A stretch of 5,848 nt of DNA from Planctomycetota bacterium (GTDB lineage: Bacteria; Planctomycetota; UBA11346), in assembly GCA_013816645.1 (NCBI GenBank), contig JACDEC010000214.1, positions 1 through 5,848 on the forward strand, given 5' to 3'. A model generated the notes under the pieces. The model had not been told where the DNA came from, did no database searches, and saw nothing but the letters and a program-made list of their open reading frames with translations. Every line of letters starts with the position of its first letter. The first letter of the stretch is position 1. Positions 1 to 5,526 of this stretch are shown here, piece by piece. The translations under genes and the position numbers were made by a program.

Positions 1-528
1 AGCGAGAACTGGGCGCGGCCGCGCATCGAGGTCGAGTTCCTGATGAGCCTGCTCGCCGACTTCCTGCGCGGCGAGCTGCCGACCCTGCAGGAGAACCGCG
101 TGCGCCTCGAGGCGATCGGCCGGCTCGAGCGCCTGCCCGCGAGCGTGCGCGGGGTGCTCGACGCGACGCGCGCCGCGACCGCCGCCAACGCGGCGATGAC
201 CCTGTGCCTGGCCCTATCCTACGGTGGTCGCGACGAGATCGTCGACGCTTGCCGCAGCCTGGCCGCGGAGGTCATCGCCGGGCGGATCGCCGTCGACGCG
301 ATCGACGAGGCCGCGCTCGCGGCGCGCCTCTACGCTCCGCACGCCCCCGATGTCGACGTGGTCATCCGCAGCGCGGGCGAGCACCGCCTCAGCAACTTCC
401 TGCTCTGGGAAGCCAGCTACGCCGAATACGTCAGCGTGCCGACCCTGTGGCCGGATTTCTCGGCCGGCGATCTGCACGCCGCGTTGCGCGCGTTCCAGGG
501 CCGCGAGCGGCGCTTCGGCGGGATCTGA
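1..528 (+). CDS. uppS: Isoprenyl transferase (undecaprenyl diphosphate synthase), C-terminal part, 5' end outside window
   Basis: Cytosolic or membrane-associated cis-prenyltransferase that adds isopentenyl units to farnesyl diphosphate to make the undecaprenyl carrier lipid used in peptidoglycan synthesis. The reading frame is open from base 1, so the start lies upstream; 175 residues are visible before the TGA at 526-528. The first visible residues, SENWARP, match the conserved (S/T)ENWxRP motif. Next come SYGGRDEI (about nt 217-240), IRSAGEHRLSNFLLWE (about nt 364-411; family form RTSGExRxSNFLLWQ), WPDF (about nt 448-459) and the terminal RERRFGG. Compared with the roughly 250-residue E. 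coli enzyme, about 70 N-terminal residues are missing, including the DGNGRWA catalytic/phosphate-binding motif; this is only the window edge. The internal ATG at 43 is not the start, because the conserved SENW block lies before it. The usual neighbour cdsA is not visible; downstream it converges on dapF. Confidence 0.96.
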   Translation, partial: SENWARPRIEVEFLMSLLADFLRGELPTLQENRVRLEAIGRLERLPASVRGVLDATRAATAANAAMTLCLALSYGGRDEIVDACRSLAAEVIAGRIAVDAIDEAALAARLYAPHAPDVDVVIRSAGEHRLSNFLLWEASYAEYVSVPTLWPDFSAGDLHAALRAFQGRERRFGGI

Positions 529-540
529 CCGTAGCATTCG

Positions 541-580
541 GGTTTCGCGGGGCGCTGGCGCGCCTATTTTCCGCGAAATC
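541..580 (+). terminator. Nested hairpin, likely uppS terminator
   Basis: Thirteen bases after the uppS stop, GGCGC (551-555) pairs with GCGCC (560-564) around the loop TGGC and is followed at once by TATTTT (565-570). This is the order expected of an intrinsic terminator on the + strand, though the stem is short. An outer inverted repeat, TTTCGCGG (543-550) with CCGCGAAA (571-578), encloses the stem and T-run, extendable by a G-T and a G-C pair. The outer pairing could compete with terminator function. Termination is inferred, not shown. Confidence 0.5.
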
Positions 581-604
581 CTCAGGCTCCGGACTCTTTG
601 TTTC

Positions 605-620
605 GGGGGACTGCGCCCCC
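605..620 (-). terminator. GC hairpin downstream of dapF
   Basis: Read on the minus strand, GGGGG (620-616) pairs with CCCCC (609-605) around a six-base loop, 29 bases past the dapF stop. It is followed by GAAACAAAG rather than a T-run, so it is not a textbook intrinsic terminator. Its position between convergent genes suggests a transcript-end or 3'-protecting structure for dapF. Confidence 0.35.
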
Positions 621-629
621 CGGGCCCCC

Positions 630-649
630 GCAGGATGCCAGCATCCTGC
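630..649. repeat. 20-bp near-perfect palindrome overlapping the dapF stop
   Basis: GCAGGATGC (630-638) is the exact reverse complement of GCATCCTGC (641-649), separated by CA. The last base of the palindrome is the first + strand base of the dapF stop codon complement (CTA, 649-651). It may fold as an 8-bp stem with a four-base loop on either transcript. Together with the GC hairpin at 605-620 and the nested hairpin at 541-580 it forms a three-hairpin convergent intergenic region. Confidence 0.6.
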
Positions 650-1518
650 TAGGTCCCGGTCCAGGGATACTCGCCCGCGAACACCGTCACCGCTGGCCCA
701 TCGAGCGTGACCGCGGCGGCGTCGTGCGGCCACTCGACGCGCAGGTCGCCGCCGTTGAGGCGCACGATCGCCTGGCGGCCGGGGATGCGCCGATCGAGGA
801 TCGCGGCGACCACCGTGGCGCAGGCGCCGGTGCCGCAGGCCTGGGTCTCGCCGGAGCCGCGTTCCCAGGTGCGTTGACGCAGCACGGGCAGGCCGCCTTC
901 GTCGGCGAGGCGCGCGACGAACTCGACGTTGGTGCGGCGAGGGAAGGCTGCGTGGCGCTCGAGCGCGCGGCCGATGGCCTGCACCGCAAACGTCTCGGGA
1001 TCGTCGACGAAGCACACCGCGTGCGGATTTCCCATGCCCACGGCGAGCAGGCGGTGCTCGCCGCCCTCGGCGGCCAGGCTCAATTCCAGCAGCGGACCGG
1101 GGCCGGGATGCACGACCGGCACCTCGGCCGGTGATAGGCGCGGACGACCCATGTCGACGCGCGCACCGATGCAGGCCTCGTCGGCGAAGCGCAGTTCCAC
1201 GCTCAGCACGCCCGCACCAGTCTCGATGCGCGGGGTGTGCGTGGCGACGCGTCGGTGATCCCAGGCCAGTTTCGCCGCGCAGCGGATGCCGTTGCCGCAC
1301 ATCTCGGACGCGCTGCCGTCGGCATTGTACATGACCATGCGCGCGTCGCCGATGGTCGACGGCAGCACCAGGATCAGGCCATCGGCTCCGATGCCGGTGT
1401 GACGGTCGCTGAGCGCACGCGCCAAGGCGGGCAGCTCGTCGTCAGGCGGCAGGCGTTCCGCGAAGCCGTCGAGATAGACGTAGTCGTTGCCGCAGCCGTG
1501 CATCTTGGTGAAACGCAT
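649..1518 (-). CDS. dapF: Diaminopimelate epimerase
   Basis: Cytosolic PLP-independent racemase that converts LL-diaminopimelate to meso-diaminopimelate, the lysine precursor and peptidoglycan cross-linking residue. The 289-residue length is normal for the family. Visible signatures: MHGCGNDYV (residues 6-14); first catalytic cysteine C74 in SEMCGNGIRC; GNPHAV (163-168); TNVEF (196-200); second catalytic cysteine C228 in ERGSGETQACGTGAC (219-233). Both members of the two-cysteine acid/base pair are present, so the enzyme should be active. The start at 1518 is chosen because family proteins begin M(K/R)FxKMHG; an in-frame ATG at 1590 would add 24 residues encoded by the tandem repeat and hairpin DNA, which is unlikely. 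No good Shine-Dalgarno sequence is seen before 1518. It is transcribed alone in this window and converges with uppS; both products feed cell-wall synthesis. Confidence 0.97.
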   Translation of the reverse strand: MRFTKMHGCGNDYVYLDGFAERLPPDDELPALARALSDRHTGIGADGLILVLPSTIGDARMVMYNADGSASEMCGNGIRCAAKLAWDHRRVATHTPRIETGAGVLSVELRFADEACIGARVDMGRPRLSPAEVPVVHPGPGPLLELSLAAEGGEHRLLAVGMGNPHAVCFVDDPETFAVQAIGRALERHAAFPRRTNVEFVARLADEGGLPVLRQRTWERGSGETQACGTGACATVVAAILDRRIPGRQAIVRLNGGDLRVEWPHDAAAVTLDGPAVTVFAGEYPWTGT

Positions 1519-1532
1519 GGGATGATCGATCC

Positions 1533-1550
1533 GTGCGGTTTTTACCGCAC
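1533..1550 (-). promoter_or_regulatory. Perfect 7-bp hairpin in the dapF leader
   Basis: On the minus strand GTGCGGT, loop AAAA, ACCGCAC forms a perfect inverted repeat whose downstream edge lies 14 bases before the dapF ATG. It could be an RNA stem-loop in the leader or a DNA operator. No T-run follows, so attenuation by an intrinsic terminator is not indicated. A GATCGATC palindrome (1524-1531) sits between it and the ATG. No regulator can be named from the sequence. Confidence 0.5.
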
Positions 1551-1560
1551 TCTCCGCTGA

Positions 1561-1590
1561 TTCCTGGCATATCCTGGCATATCCTGGCAT
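1561..1590. repeat. Three tandem 10-bp repeats upstream of dapF
   Basis: The + strand reads TTCCTGGCAT, ATCCTGGCAT, ATCCTGGCAT and then ATATCTCCGA, so two exact copies and one with a single first-base change stand head to tail. The period is close to one DNA helical turn, which would place a bound protein on the same face three times. The block begins 42 bases upstream of the dapF ATG. The minus strand adds TATATG (1593-1588), a possible -10-like element at its edge. It may be an operator or simply slippage-generated DNA. Confidence 0.75.
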
Positions 1591-1621
1591 ATATCTCCGA
1601 GACCTCCCTGATCAGCCGCTG

Positions 1622-1867
1622 TTGGCGAGATCGTACCCGACAGCGATGGCGATACCACCCGTGGCGTCCAGGGGCCGATGTGCGGCCTTCGGATCCAGAC
1701 TGGCACAACGCTCCGCCTGCAAGGGGTGCGAGACCTTCCGGCCGTTCTTGGTCATGGAGCACTGTCCGCACGGCTGTCCCACCACGTTCGACCTCGGCTG
1801 GGGCGAACTCGAGCGACGCGTCCAGCGATGGGAGCTGATGGCGGTACCGGCTCGTACAAGGTCATGA
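1622..1867 (+). CDS. Possible small Cys-rich protein or coding relic
   Basis: I do not recognise this. An open frame of 81 codons starts at TTG 1622 (an internal ATG lies at 1646) and stops at TGA 1865-1867. Its middle part (about 1711-1845) has mostly G or C in third codon positions, as real genes in this DNA do, while both ends lose this bias. The product contains CKGC and, ten residues on, CPHGC, a CX2C-X10-CX3C arrangement resembling a small zinc-ribbon, followed by a segment rich in Trp, Glu and Arg (WGELERRVQRWEL). No Shine-Dalgarno sequence precedes either start. The opposite strand is also open over 1612-2013 without comparable codon bias. It may be a short gene, or a remnant of a larger one with the ends lost. 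The assignment is inference from codon pattern alone. Confidence 0.25.
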   Translation: MARSYPTAMAIPPVASRGRCAAFGSRLAQRSACKGCETFRPFLVMEHCPHGCPTTFDLGWGELERRVQRWELMAVPARTRS

Positions 1868-2036
1868 CAGCGGTGAGTCAGGAGAAGAAGATCGGATGCT
1901 GCGGGGCTTATCATGCGCCTGCCTCCGTTGCGCAAACCGCCCAACCGGCGGGCGTATATGGAGGTGCAGGTTGCGGTAGGAGCTGCATGCGTTGCGCATA
2001 CAGATGCTGGCAACCTGCCCTCACACCGGAGCCACC
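1868..2036. other. Gene-free stretch before the cytochrome gene
   Basis: No convincing coding region is seen. The stretch should contain the promoter of the cytochrome gene, but no strong -35/-10 pair stands out; TTGCGG at 1971-1976 is a weak -35 candidate and CATACA at 1997-2002 a weak -10. An ATGCG-TTG-CGCAT inverted repeat lies at 1987-1999. Only the GGAG ribosome binding site at 2028-2031 is clear. Confidence 0.4.
2028..2031 (+). promoter_or_regulatory. Ribosome binding site that decides the cytochrome start
   Basis: GGAG ends five bases before a GTG codon at 2037. This spacing favours the GTG start over an in-frame TTG at 1992 and over ATG codons further in (2067, 2073). The GTG start also leaves a proper basic n-region (HRK) ahead of the hydrophobic signal segment. 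Confidence 0.6.
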
Positions 2037-3635
2037 GTGCCCATATTTCACCGCAAAGCTTTCTGCATGTCCATGCTGGCGATCAGCGCGGCGCTGATGA
2101 CTTCCTGCGACAGCGGTTCTGACGCGAGCAAGGATGGCGTCATCTCGAAGGCCAAGCCCGAGCCGATCGCGATGGGCAATCCAGCAGCCGGCAAGGAAGT
2201 CTATCGCTTCGAGACTTTCGGTAACGAGGGCTTCTGGACCGATGCCGCGCGCATGCCCGAGGGCGTGCTGGCTGCGAAGGTGACGCCGATCGACGCACTG
2301 AAAATCGGCCTGAGCGTCGACGTCGAGATGCTGCCACCAGCGTTGCGTAAAGCTCTTGCCGCCGAGTTGGCCACGGATCTCTCCCCGGCCAAGGCCCCGC
2401 TCCTGAACGATGTGAAGACCACCGTGCAGATCATCGAAGCGAACGCGGTGATCGGCATCGTCGCCAAGGACAGCAACCGCGATGGCCGCATCGACCTGGC
2501 AAAGGGCGACAAGGTCGGCGTCTCCTGCACGATATGCCACGCGATCACCGACAAGTCCGTCTACGATCTGCCTGGCGGCGGCTCGATCGGCCGTCGCGTA
2601 GACGGTCCTGCGGCGCTGACGCTCAACATGGGCAAGCTGCTGGCGACCGCTGCGAACTCGCGCGCGGTCTATCCGAACCTCCAGCTCGAGCTCGGCGGCA
2701 AGACCATCGGTCGCGCGCCGAAAGGCCTGACGCCCGCATCGAACGAAGCCGAGGTTGACGCCTACCTCAGCAATCCGGCGTTCTACCCGGTGGGCACCTT
2801 CGACGACACGCAGGACGGTCATGGCAATCCGGTGGTGAACGTCCCGCTGTTCCGTCAGGACCTGGCCGCGCCGTTCGGCAGCGCCGGAGAACACGCGATC
2901 CTCGAGAACATCGGCAATGCCTCCTACACCAGCAACCTCGATCCGACCACGCTCGTAACGCCGGAAGGCCGTGCCTTCCTCGAGATGATGGGCGGTGCGG
3001 CCGGAGTCGAACTCGCTGCCGGCTACGCCAAGATCCTCGCGGAGACCAAGGTCACTGGCCACCCATTCGTCACTGCATCGTCCGGGCATCCCGTCGGTGA
3101 CGTCGCTAGCCCGGTCGGGCGCAAGGTCGATCGCACGAAGCTGCTCGACATGAATGCGTACATGGTCGCCCTGCAGGCTCCGAAGGGCGCCCACGTCGAC
3201 ACCGCGGCGGCGAAACGCGGGCGCGAGCGATTCACATCCGACTGCACCTCGTGCCACAACGTCGATCAGAGCGTTCCGGTGCCCACGATCCTCGTGGCGA
3301 TGTCGGATATCAGCCCCTCCTACGCGCCAGAAGTGCTGGCGCAGCGCACGGCTCCGCTGAGCGCGATCCAGAACTCGCCAGGAACCTTTGACGACAAGAT
3401 GATCGTCGTCGATGCCAGCACCCGCGGCGAGATCCGCGGAAACGCGTTGCCGATGCTACTCGACCTCGACCGACGGAGCGTTTTCCTGCACGACAGCTCC
3501 GTGCAGGGGCTGGATGCATTGCTCGATCCGGCTCGCGGTCCACAGGCGCCGCATCCGTTCTACGTCGCGGACGCGAAGCAGCGTAGCGACATGGTCCTCT
3601 TCCTGAGGAGCCTGGATACCGGAGACGCCCATTGA
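2037..3635 (+). CDS. Diheme c-type cytochrome lipoprotein
   Basis: Predicted exported lipoprotein of 532 residues carrying two covalently bound haems. The N-terminus has a basic n-region (H5 R6 K7), a hydrophobic core (about 8-22) and a lipobox-like LMTSC with C24 as lipidation site. CXXCH motifs lie at C164-TI-C167-H168 and C403-TS-C406-H407, 239 residues apart. Just before haem 1, D145-S-N147-R-D149-G is a DxNxDG calcium-loop-like motif (EF-hand/dockerin type). The C-terminal part, LPMLLDL then VFLHDSSVQGLDALLDP and PHPFYV, resembles the region after the second haem in cytochrome c peroxidase/MauG- and RoxA-like diheme proteins, where LHxGSVxxLxxLLxP recurs. Role in electron transfer, or a peroxidase- or oxygenase-like reaction, is inferred; the substrate is unknown. 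M434-region or LPM methionines are possible distal ligands, unproven. It appears monocistronic, with no cytochrome assembly genes nearby and poorly coding flanks on both sides. Confidence 0.85.
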   Translation: MPIFHRKAFCMSMLAISAALMTSCDSGSDASKDGVISKAKPEPIAMGNPAAGKEVYRFETFGNEGFWTDAARMPEGVLAAKVTPIDALKIGLSVDVEMLPPALRKALAAELATDLSPAKAPLLNDVKTTVQIIEANAVIGIVAKDSNRDGRIDLAKGDKVGVSCTICHAITDKSVYDLPGGGSIGRRVDGPAALTLNMGKLLATAANSRAVYPNLQLELGGKTIGRAPKGLTPASNEAEVDAYLSNPAFYPVGTFDDTQDGHGNPVVNVPLFRQDLAAPFGSAGEHAILENIGNASYTSNLDPTTLVTPEGRAFLEMMGGAAGVELAAGYAKILAETKVTGHPFVTASSGHPVGDVASPVGRKVDRTKLLDMNAYMVALQAPKGAHVDTAAAKRGRERFTSDCTSCHNVDQSVPVPTILVAMSDISPSYAPEVLAQRTAPLSAIQNSPGTFDDKMIVVDASTRGEIRGNALPMLLDLDRRSVFLHDSSVQGLDALLDPARGPQAPHPFYVADAKQRSDMVLFLRSLDTGDAH

Positions 3636-3644
3636 GCGTCGGCG

Positions 3645-3812
3645 CGTCAGCGTGACGAAGCCGTAGTAAACGTCCTTGATCACCACCGTGATCTCATTGA
3701 CGGCGTCCAGCTTCACCGTGGTGATGACATCGCAGGCGAACTCGGGCAGCATCGCCTTGATCCAGCGGCAGAAGGCGCCGTTGACGTGGATGTCAAGGCG
3801 GCCCGTCGCCAA
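3645..3812 (-). pseudogene. Relic of a beta-sandwich (glycoside hydrolase family 2-like) domain
   Basis: On the minus strand about 56 residues read like a real protein: a HVNG motif, then PEFACDV, VKLDAVNEI and VVIKDVYYGF. The order of a VNG turn, a P-F-x-DV step and a VNEIxVxIKD strand recalls the sugar-binding jelly-roll domain of family 2 glycoside hydrolases, including planctomycete versions as I remember them. There is no proper start: the frame opens at TTG 3812, and the upstream in-frame region reaches a TGA near the CGATGA at about 3860. At its other end the frame runs into the antisense of the cytochrome gene. I therefore call it a broken fragment. The match is from memory and could be wrong; a protein search with these residues would settle it. 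Confidence 0.35.
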
Positions 3813-3922
3813 CCCACGCTCGTGAGCAGGCGATCGAGCTGTGCTTGCGGATCTTCATCGGCCCCGGATTCGGGCTAGCTAAGTTACTTTCGTGAAGCGC
3901 ATCGCAGACAGCCCGGGCCGGT
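3813..3922. other. Short non-coding or decayed stretch
   Basis: No complete gene is visible. Short open stretches exist on both strands: on + a 24-codon tail ending LAKLLS at a TGA near 3893, and on - a short frame reading ADEDPQAQLDRLLTSVG. Neither is recognisable and they may be gene remnants. GCCC/GGGC can pair around GATT near 3862-3876 but there is no T-run for the minus-strand gene that ends at 3923. Confidence 0.3.
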
Positions 3923-4777
3923 TCAGAAGTCGGACGTGGTCGCCGGCACCACTGCAGGCGCATCCTTCGCGGTGACCTTGGCCGCGGGCTTGGCCGCCTC
4001 GGGCGCCCCGGGGAACGGGATGTCGGCCACCGTGAAGGGCACCGTCACCGACTTCAGGCCCTGGTGGAAGCGCAGGACGATGGCGCCGTCGCCGGGGACC
4101 TTGACCTGCCAGGTCCGCCGCACCACCGCGCCGGTGTTGTTGCCGCCCCAGCCGTGGGTGTCGCACGGGGCGCCAGCGGCGTCCAGGAAGGTGACCTCGG
4201 CCATCTGCGCGTCGACCTCGCGCGGGAACGACAGCTCGACCGAACTGTCGTCGCGCTTGATCACCGTGACCTCGGCGCCCGGCACGCCCTCGATCTGCAC
4301 GCGCTGGCCGACGAAATCCTTGATCGGTTTGATCTCCGCGGTCTTGGCCACCGCGTCGGCGAGCGCGAGATCGATGGTACCCGTCACCGACAGCGACTTG
4401 GCCGGCTGCTTGGGCGGGGAATCGATCCGGACGTACATGCTGAAGGCCGGTCCGTTGCGACGCGCACGCCGCTGCTCGTCGATGCGCGTCACGCCCGTGC
4501 CGGTGGGTTCCCCGGACAACGTTTCGCCGGCGTCGGTCTTGATCTCACTGAAGCGCAGGTTGCTGTAGGCCACCACGTTGGCGGTCACGGGCAGGTAGAA
4601 CGCGTTGAGCTGCAGGCTCATGCCCGACTGCTCGTGCTGACGATTGCCCTGGGCATCGAACTGGAGCCGCTGCTCGATCTCGATGGACTGCGGGCGCAAC
4701 GTCAGCTGCACCGCCGGATCGGCCCCCGGCAAGGCGGCGGCGCAGGCGAGAGCGAACAGGGCGTGACCGACGTGCAT
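3923..4777 (-). CDS. Secreted beta-rich protein of unknown function, downstream of tpx
   Basis: I do not recognise this 284-residue protein. The start at 4777 is set by GGGAG six bases upstream of the ATG and by the hydrophobic segment that follows (about residues 5-18, ending ALPGA), a short signal peptide with only histidines in its n-region. The mature part alternates short beta-strand-like segments: about 23-80, 110-137, a VGQRVQIEGVPGAEVTVIKRD stretch near 156-176, then WGGNNTG (210-216), a strand RRTWQVKVPG and a strand SVTVPFTVADIPFPG. This pattern suggests one or two immunoglobulin-like or other beta-sandwich domains. The tail (about 258-281) is rich in Ala, Pro and Lys and likely disordered. 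Only two Cys are present: C12 within the signal and C205. It starts 68 bases after the tpx stop with no obvious terminator between, so co-transcription with tpx is likely. A role in the envelope, perhaps in stress, is a context guess only. Confidence 0.85.
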   Translation of the reverse strand: MHVGHALFALACAAALPGADPAVQLTLRPQSIEIEQRLQFDAQGNRQHEQSGMSLQLNAFYLPVTANVVAYSNLRFSEIKTDAGETLSGEPTGTGVTRIDEQRRARRNGPAFSMYVRIDSPPKQPAKSLSVTGTIDLALADAVAKTAEIKPIKDFVGQRVQIEGVPGAEVTVIKRDDSSVELSFPREVDAQMAEVTFLDAAGAPCDTHGWGGNNTGAVVRRTWQVKVPGDGAIVLRFHQGLKSVTVPFTVADIPFPGAPEAAKPAAKVTAKDAPAVVPATTSDF

Positions 4778-4845
4778 GGCGAGCTCCCAGGTGGACGGCC
4801 TACCATGGTCGTGCGGGCAGGCGTTCAACTGGCGGTCGCCCGCGC

Positions 4846-5343
4846 TCAGATCGCGGCCAGCGCCTGGTCGTAGTCGGGCTCGTCGGCGATCTCGCCGACC
4901 AGCTGGGTGTAGCGCACCACGCCATCGGCGCCGATCACCACCACTGCGCGGGCGAGCAGGCCGGCGATCGGGCCATCGATGAGGGTCAGGCCGTAGCGCT
5001 TGCCGAAATCCGCGTCGCGGAAGTCGCTGGCGGCTGCGACGCGGTCGATGCCTTCGGCGGCGCAGAAGCGCTTGAGTGCGAACGGCAGGTCCTTCGAGAC
5101 GCACAGGACCGTGGCGTTGGGGTTCTTGGCGGCGCGGCTGTTGAACTGGCGCACCGACATCGCGCAGGTCGCGGTGTCGATGCTGGGGAAGATGTTCAGC
5201 ACCAGGGTCTTGCCGGCGAAGTCCTTGAGCGTGGTCTCGGCGAGGTCGCCCTTGACCAGGCGGAAGTCGGGGGCGCGGCTACCGCGGGCGGGCAGTTCAC
5301 CGACCGTCTTGATGGCGTTGCCTTTGAGGGTGATGTTGGCCAT
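4846..5343 (-). CDS. tpx: Thiol peroxidase (atypical 2-Cys peroxiredoxin)
   Basis: Reduces hydrogen peroxide and small organic hydroperoxides using thioredoxin as electron donor; in Proteobacteria it is cytosolic or periplasmic, and no signal peptide is seen here. The 165-residue length matches E. coli Tpx (168). Signatures: an N-terminal beta-hairpin (MANITLKGNAIKTVGELPARG); peroxidatic cysteine C60 in NIFPSIDTATCAMSVRQFN with the catalytic T57; resolving cysteine C94 in KRFCAAEGI, giving the 34-residue spacing typical of Tpx; and R132 in LLARAVVVI, matching the active-site arginine. An additional C81 lies in VLCVSKDLPFA. The start is supported by AGGAG (minus strand of 5349-5353) five bases upstream. 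It is first in a likely two-gene transcript with the secreted protein gene and divergent from the ZIP-like gene. Its leader contains a stable hairpin (5366-5382). Confidence 0.97.
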   Translation of the reverse strand: MANITLKGNAIKTVGELPARGSRAPDFRLVKGDLAETTLKDFAGKTLVLNIFPSIDTATCAMSVRQFNSRAAKNPNATVLCVSKDLPFALKRFCAAEGIDRVAAASDFRDADFGKRYGLTLIDGPIAGLLARAVVVIGADGVVRYTQLVGEIADEPDYDQALAAI

Positions 5344-5356
5344 GGGAGCTCCTGGG

Positions 5357-5400
5357 GGTGCAGCAGCGGAGCGTGACTCCGCGCCACGGCAAGCTGCGCC
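5357..5400 (-). promoter_or_regulatory. Structured leader of tpx
   Basis: GCGGAG (5366-5371) pairs exactly with CTCCGC (5377-5382) around CGTGA. An outer arm pairs 5357-5364 with 5393-5400, with one mismatch on the minus strand (a G-T wobble on +). The structure ends only a few bases upstream of the AGGAG ribosome binding site of tpx, so folding could affect translation. No known riboswitch or named operator is recognised. Transcription through this stretch is assumed, since the tpx promoter was not located. Confidence 0.35.
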
Positions 5401-5412
5401 TGGGTGAACATC

Positions 5413-5460
5413 TACCCGCCAGCGGTGGCGGGAGCCGCCGGGGCACCCGCATGCCGGTGC
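5413..5460. repeat. Two inverted repeats between tpx and the ZIP-like gene
   Basis: CCCGCC (5415-5420) pairs with GGCGGG (5427-5432) around AGCGGT, and GCACC (5444-5448 region) pairs with GGTGC (5456-5460) around a short spacer. They lie in the 183-bp divergent intergenic region. They could be operator sites or GC-rich chance pairings. Confidence 0.25.
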
Positions 5461-5488
5461 GCCGCCGTCCAGTCTTGGTCGCAGCGCC

Positions 5489-5518
5489 CTGACATTCTGG
5501 CACGGGATTGGCGATACT
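5489..5518 (+). promoter_or_regulatory. Candidate promoter of the ZIP-like gene
   Basis: CTGACA (5489-5494, five of six matches to the sigma-70 -35 box) and GATACT (5513-5518, four of six to -10) are separated by 18 bases. The -10 ends eight bases before the ATG at 5527, placing transcription start at about 5524-5527. Overlapping it is TGGCACG-N4-TGGC (5498-5512), close to the sigma-54 consensus with the GG and GC pairs correctly spaced, whose start would also fall near 5524. Either reading predicts a leader of zero to three bases. Confidence 0.45.
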
Positions 5519-5526
5519 GGTCCTGC

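Noticed and set aside
1561..1590. Short CRISPR-like array
   Set aside because: Units are only 10 bp and directly adjacent, with no spacers and no cas genes in the window.
1519..1590. Longer DapF start at ATG 1590
   Set aside because: It would add 24 residues made from the tandem repeat and hairpin DNA; the family consensus starts at the methionine of MRFTKMHG.
635..1590. Shared ATGCCAG word in the palindrome after dapF and in the repeats before dapF
   Set aside because: Seven bases shared at this GC content is easily chance, and the surrounding sequence does not match.
1911..3257. 448-residue open frame on the minus strand opposite the cytochrome gene
   Set aside because: It is antisense to a gene with clear haem motifs and a signal peptide. 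The translation is Arg/Ala/Val-rich with no recognisable motif, as expected of a shadow frame in GC-rich DNA.
3645..3657. CGTCA-GCG-TGACG hairpin just after the cytochrome stop
   Set aside because: A 5-bp stem with a three-base loop and no following T-run is too weak to call a terminator.
3679..3725. Inverted repeats ATCACCAC/GTGGTGAT and GATCAC/GTGATC as a terminator of the cytochrome gene
   Set aside because: There is no T-run after either stem and both fall inside the minus-strand coding relic, so chance from codon use is more likely.
4064..4873. 269-residue open frame on + opposite the secreted-protein gene
   Set aside because: Rich in His, Arg, Gly and Asp with no domain signature, and it spans the gap between two genes that both have good ribosome binding sites on the other strand.
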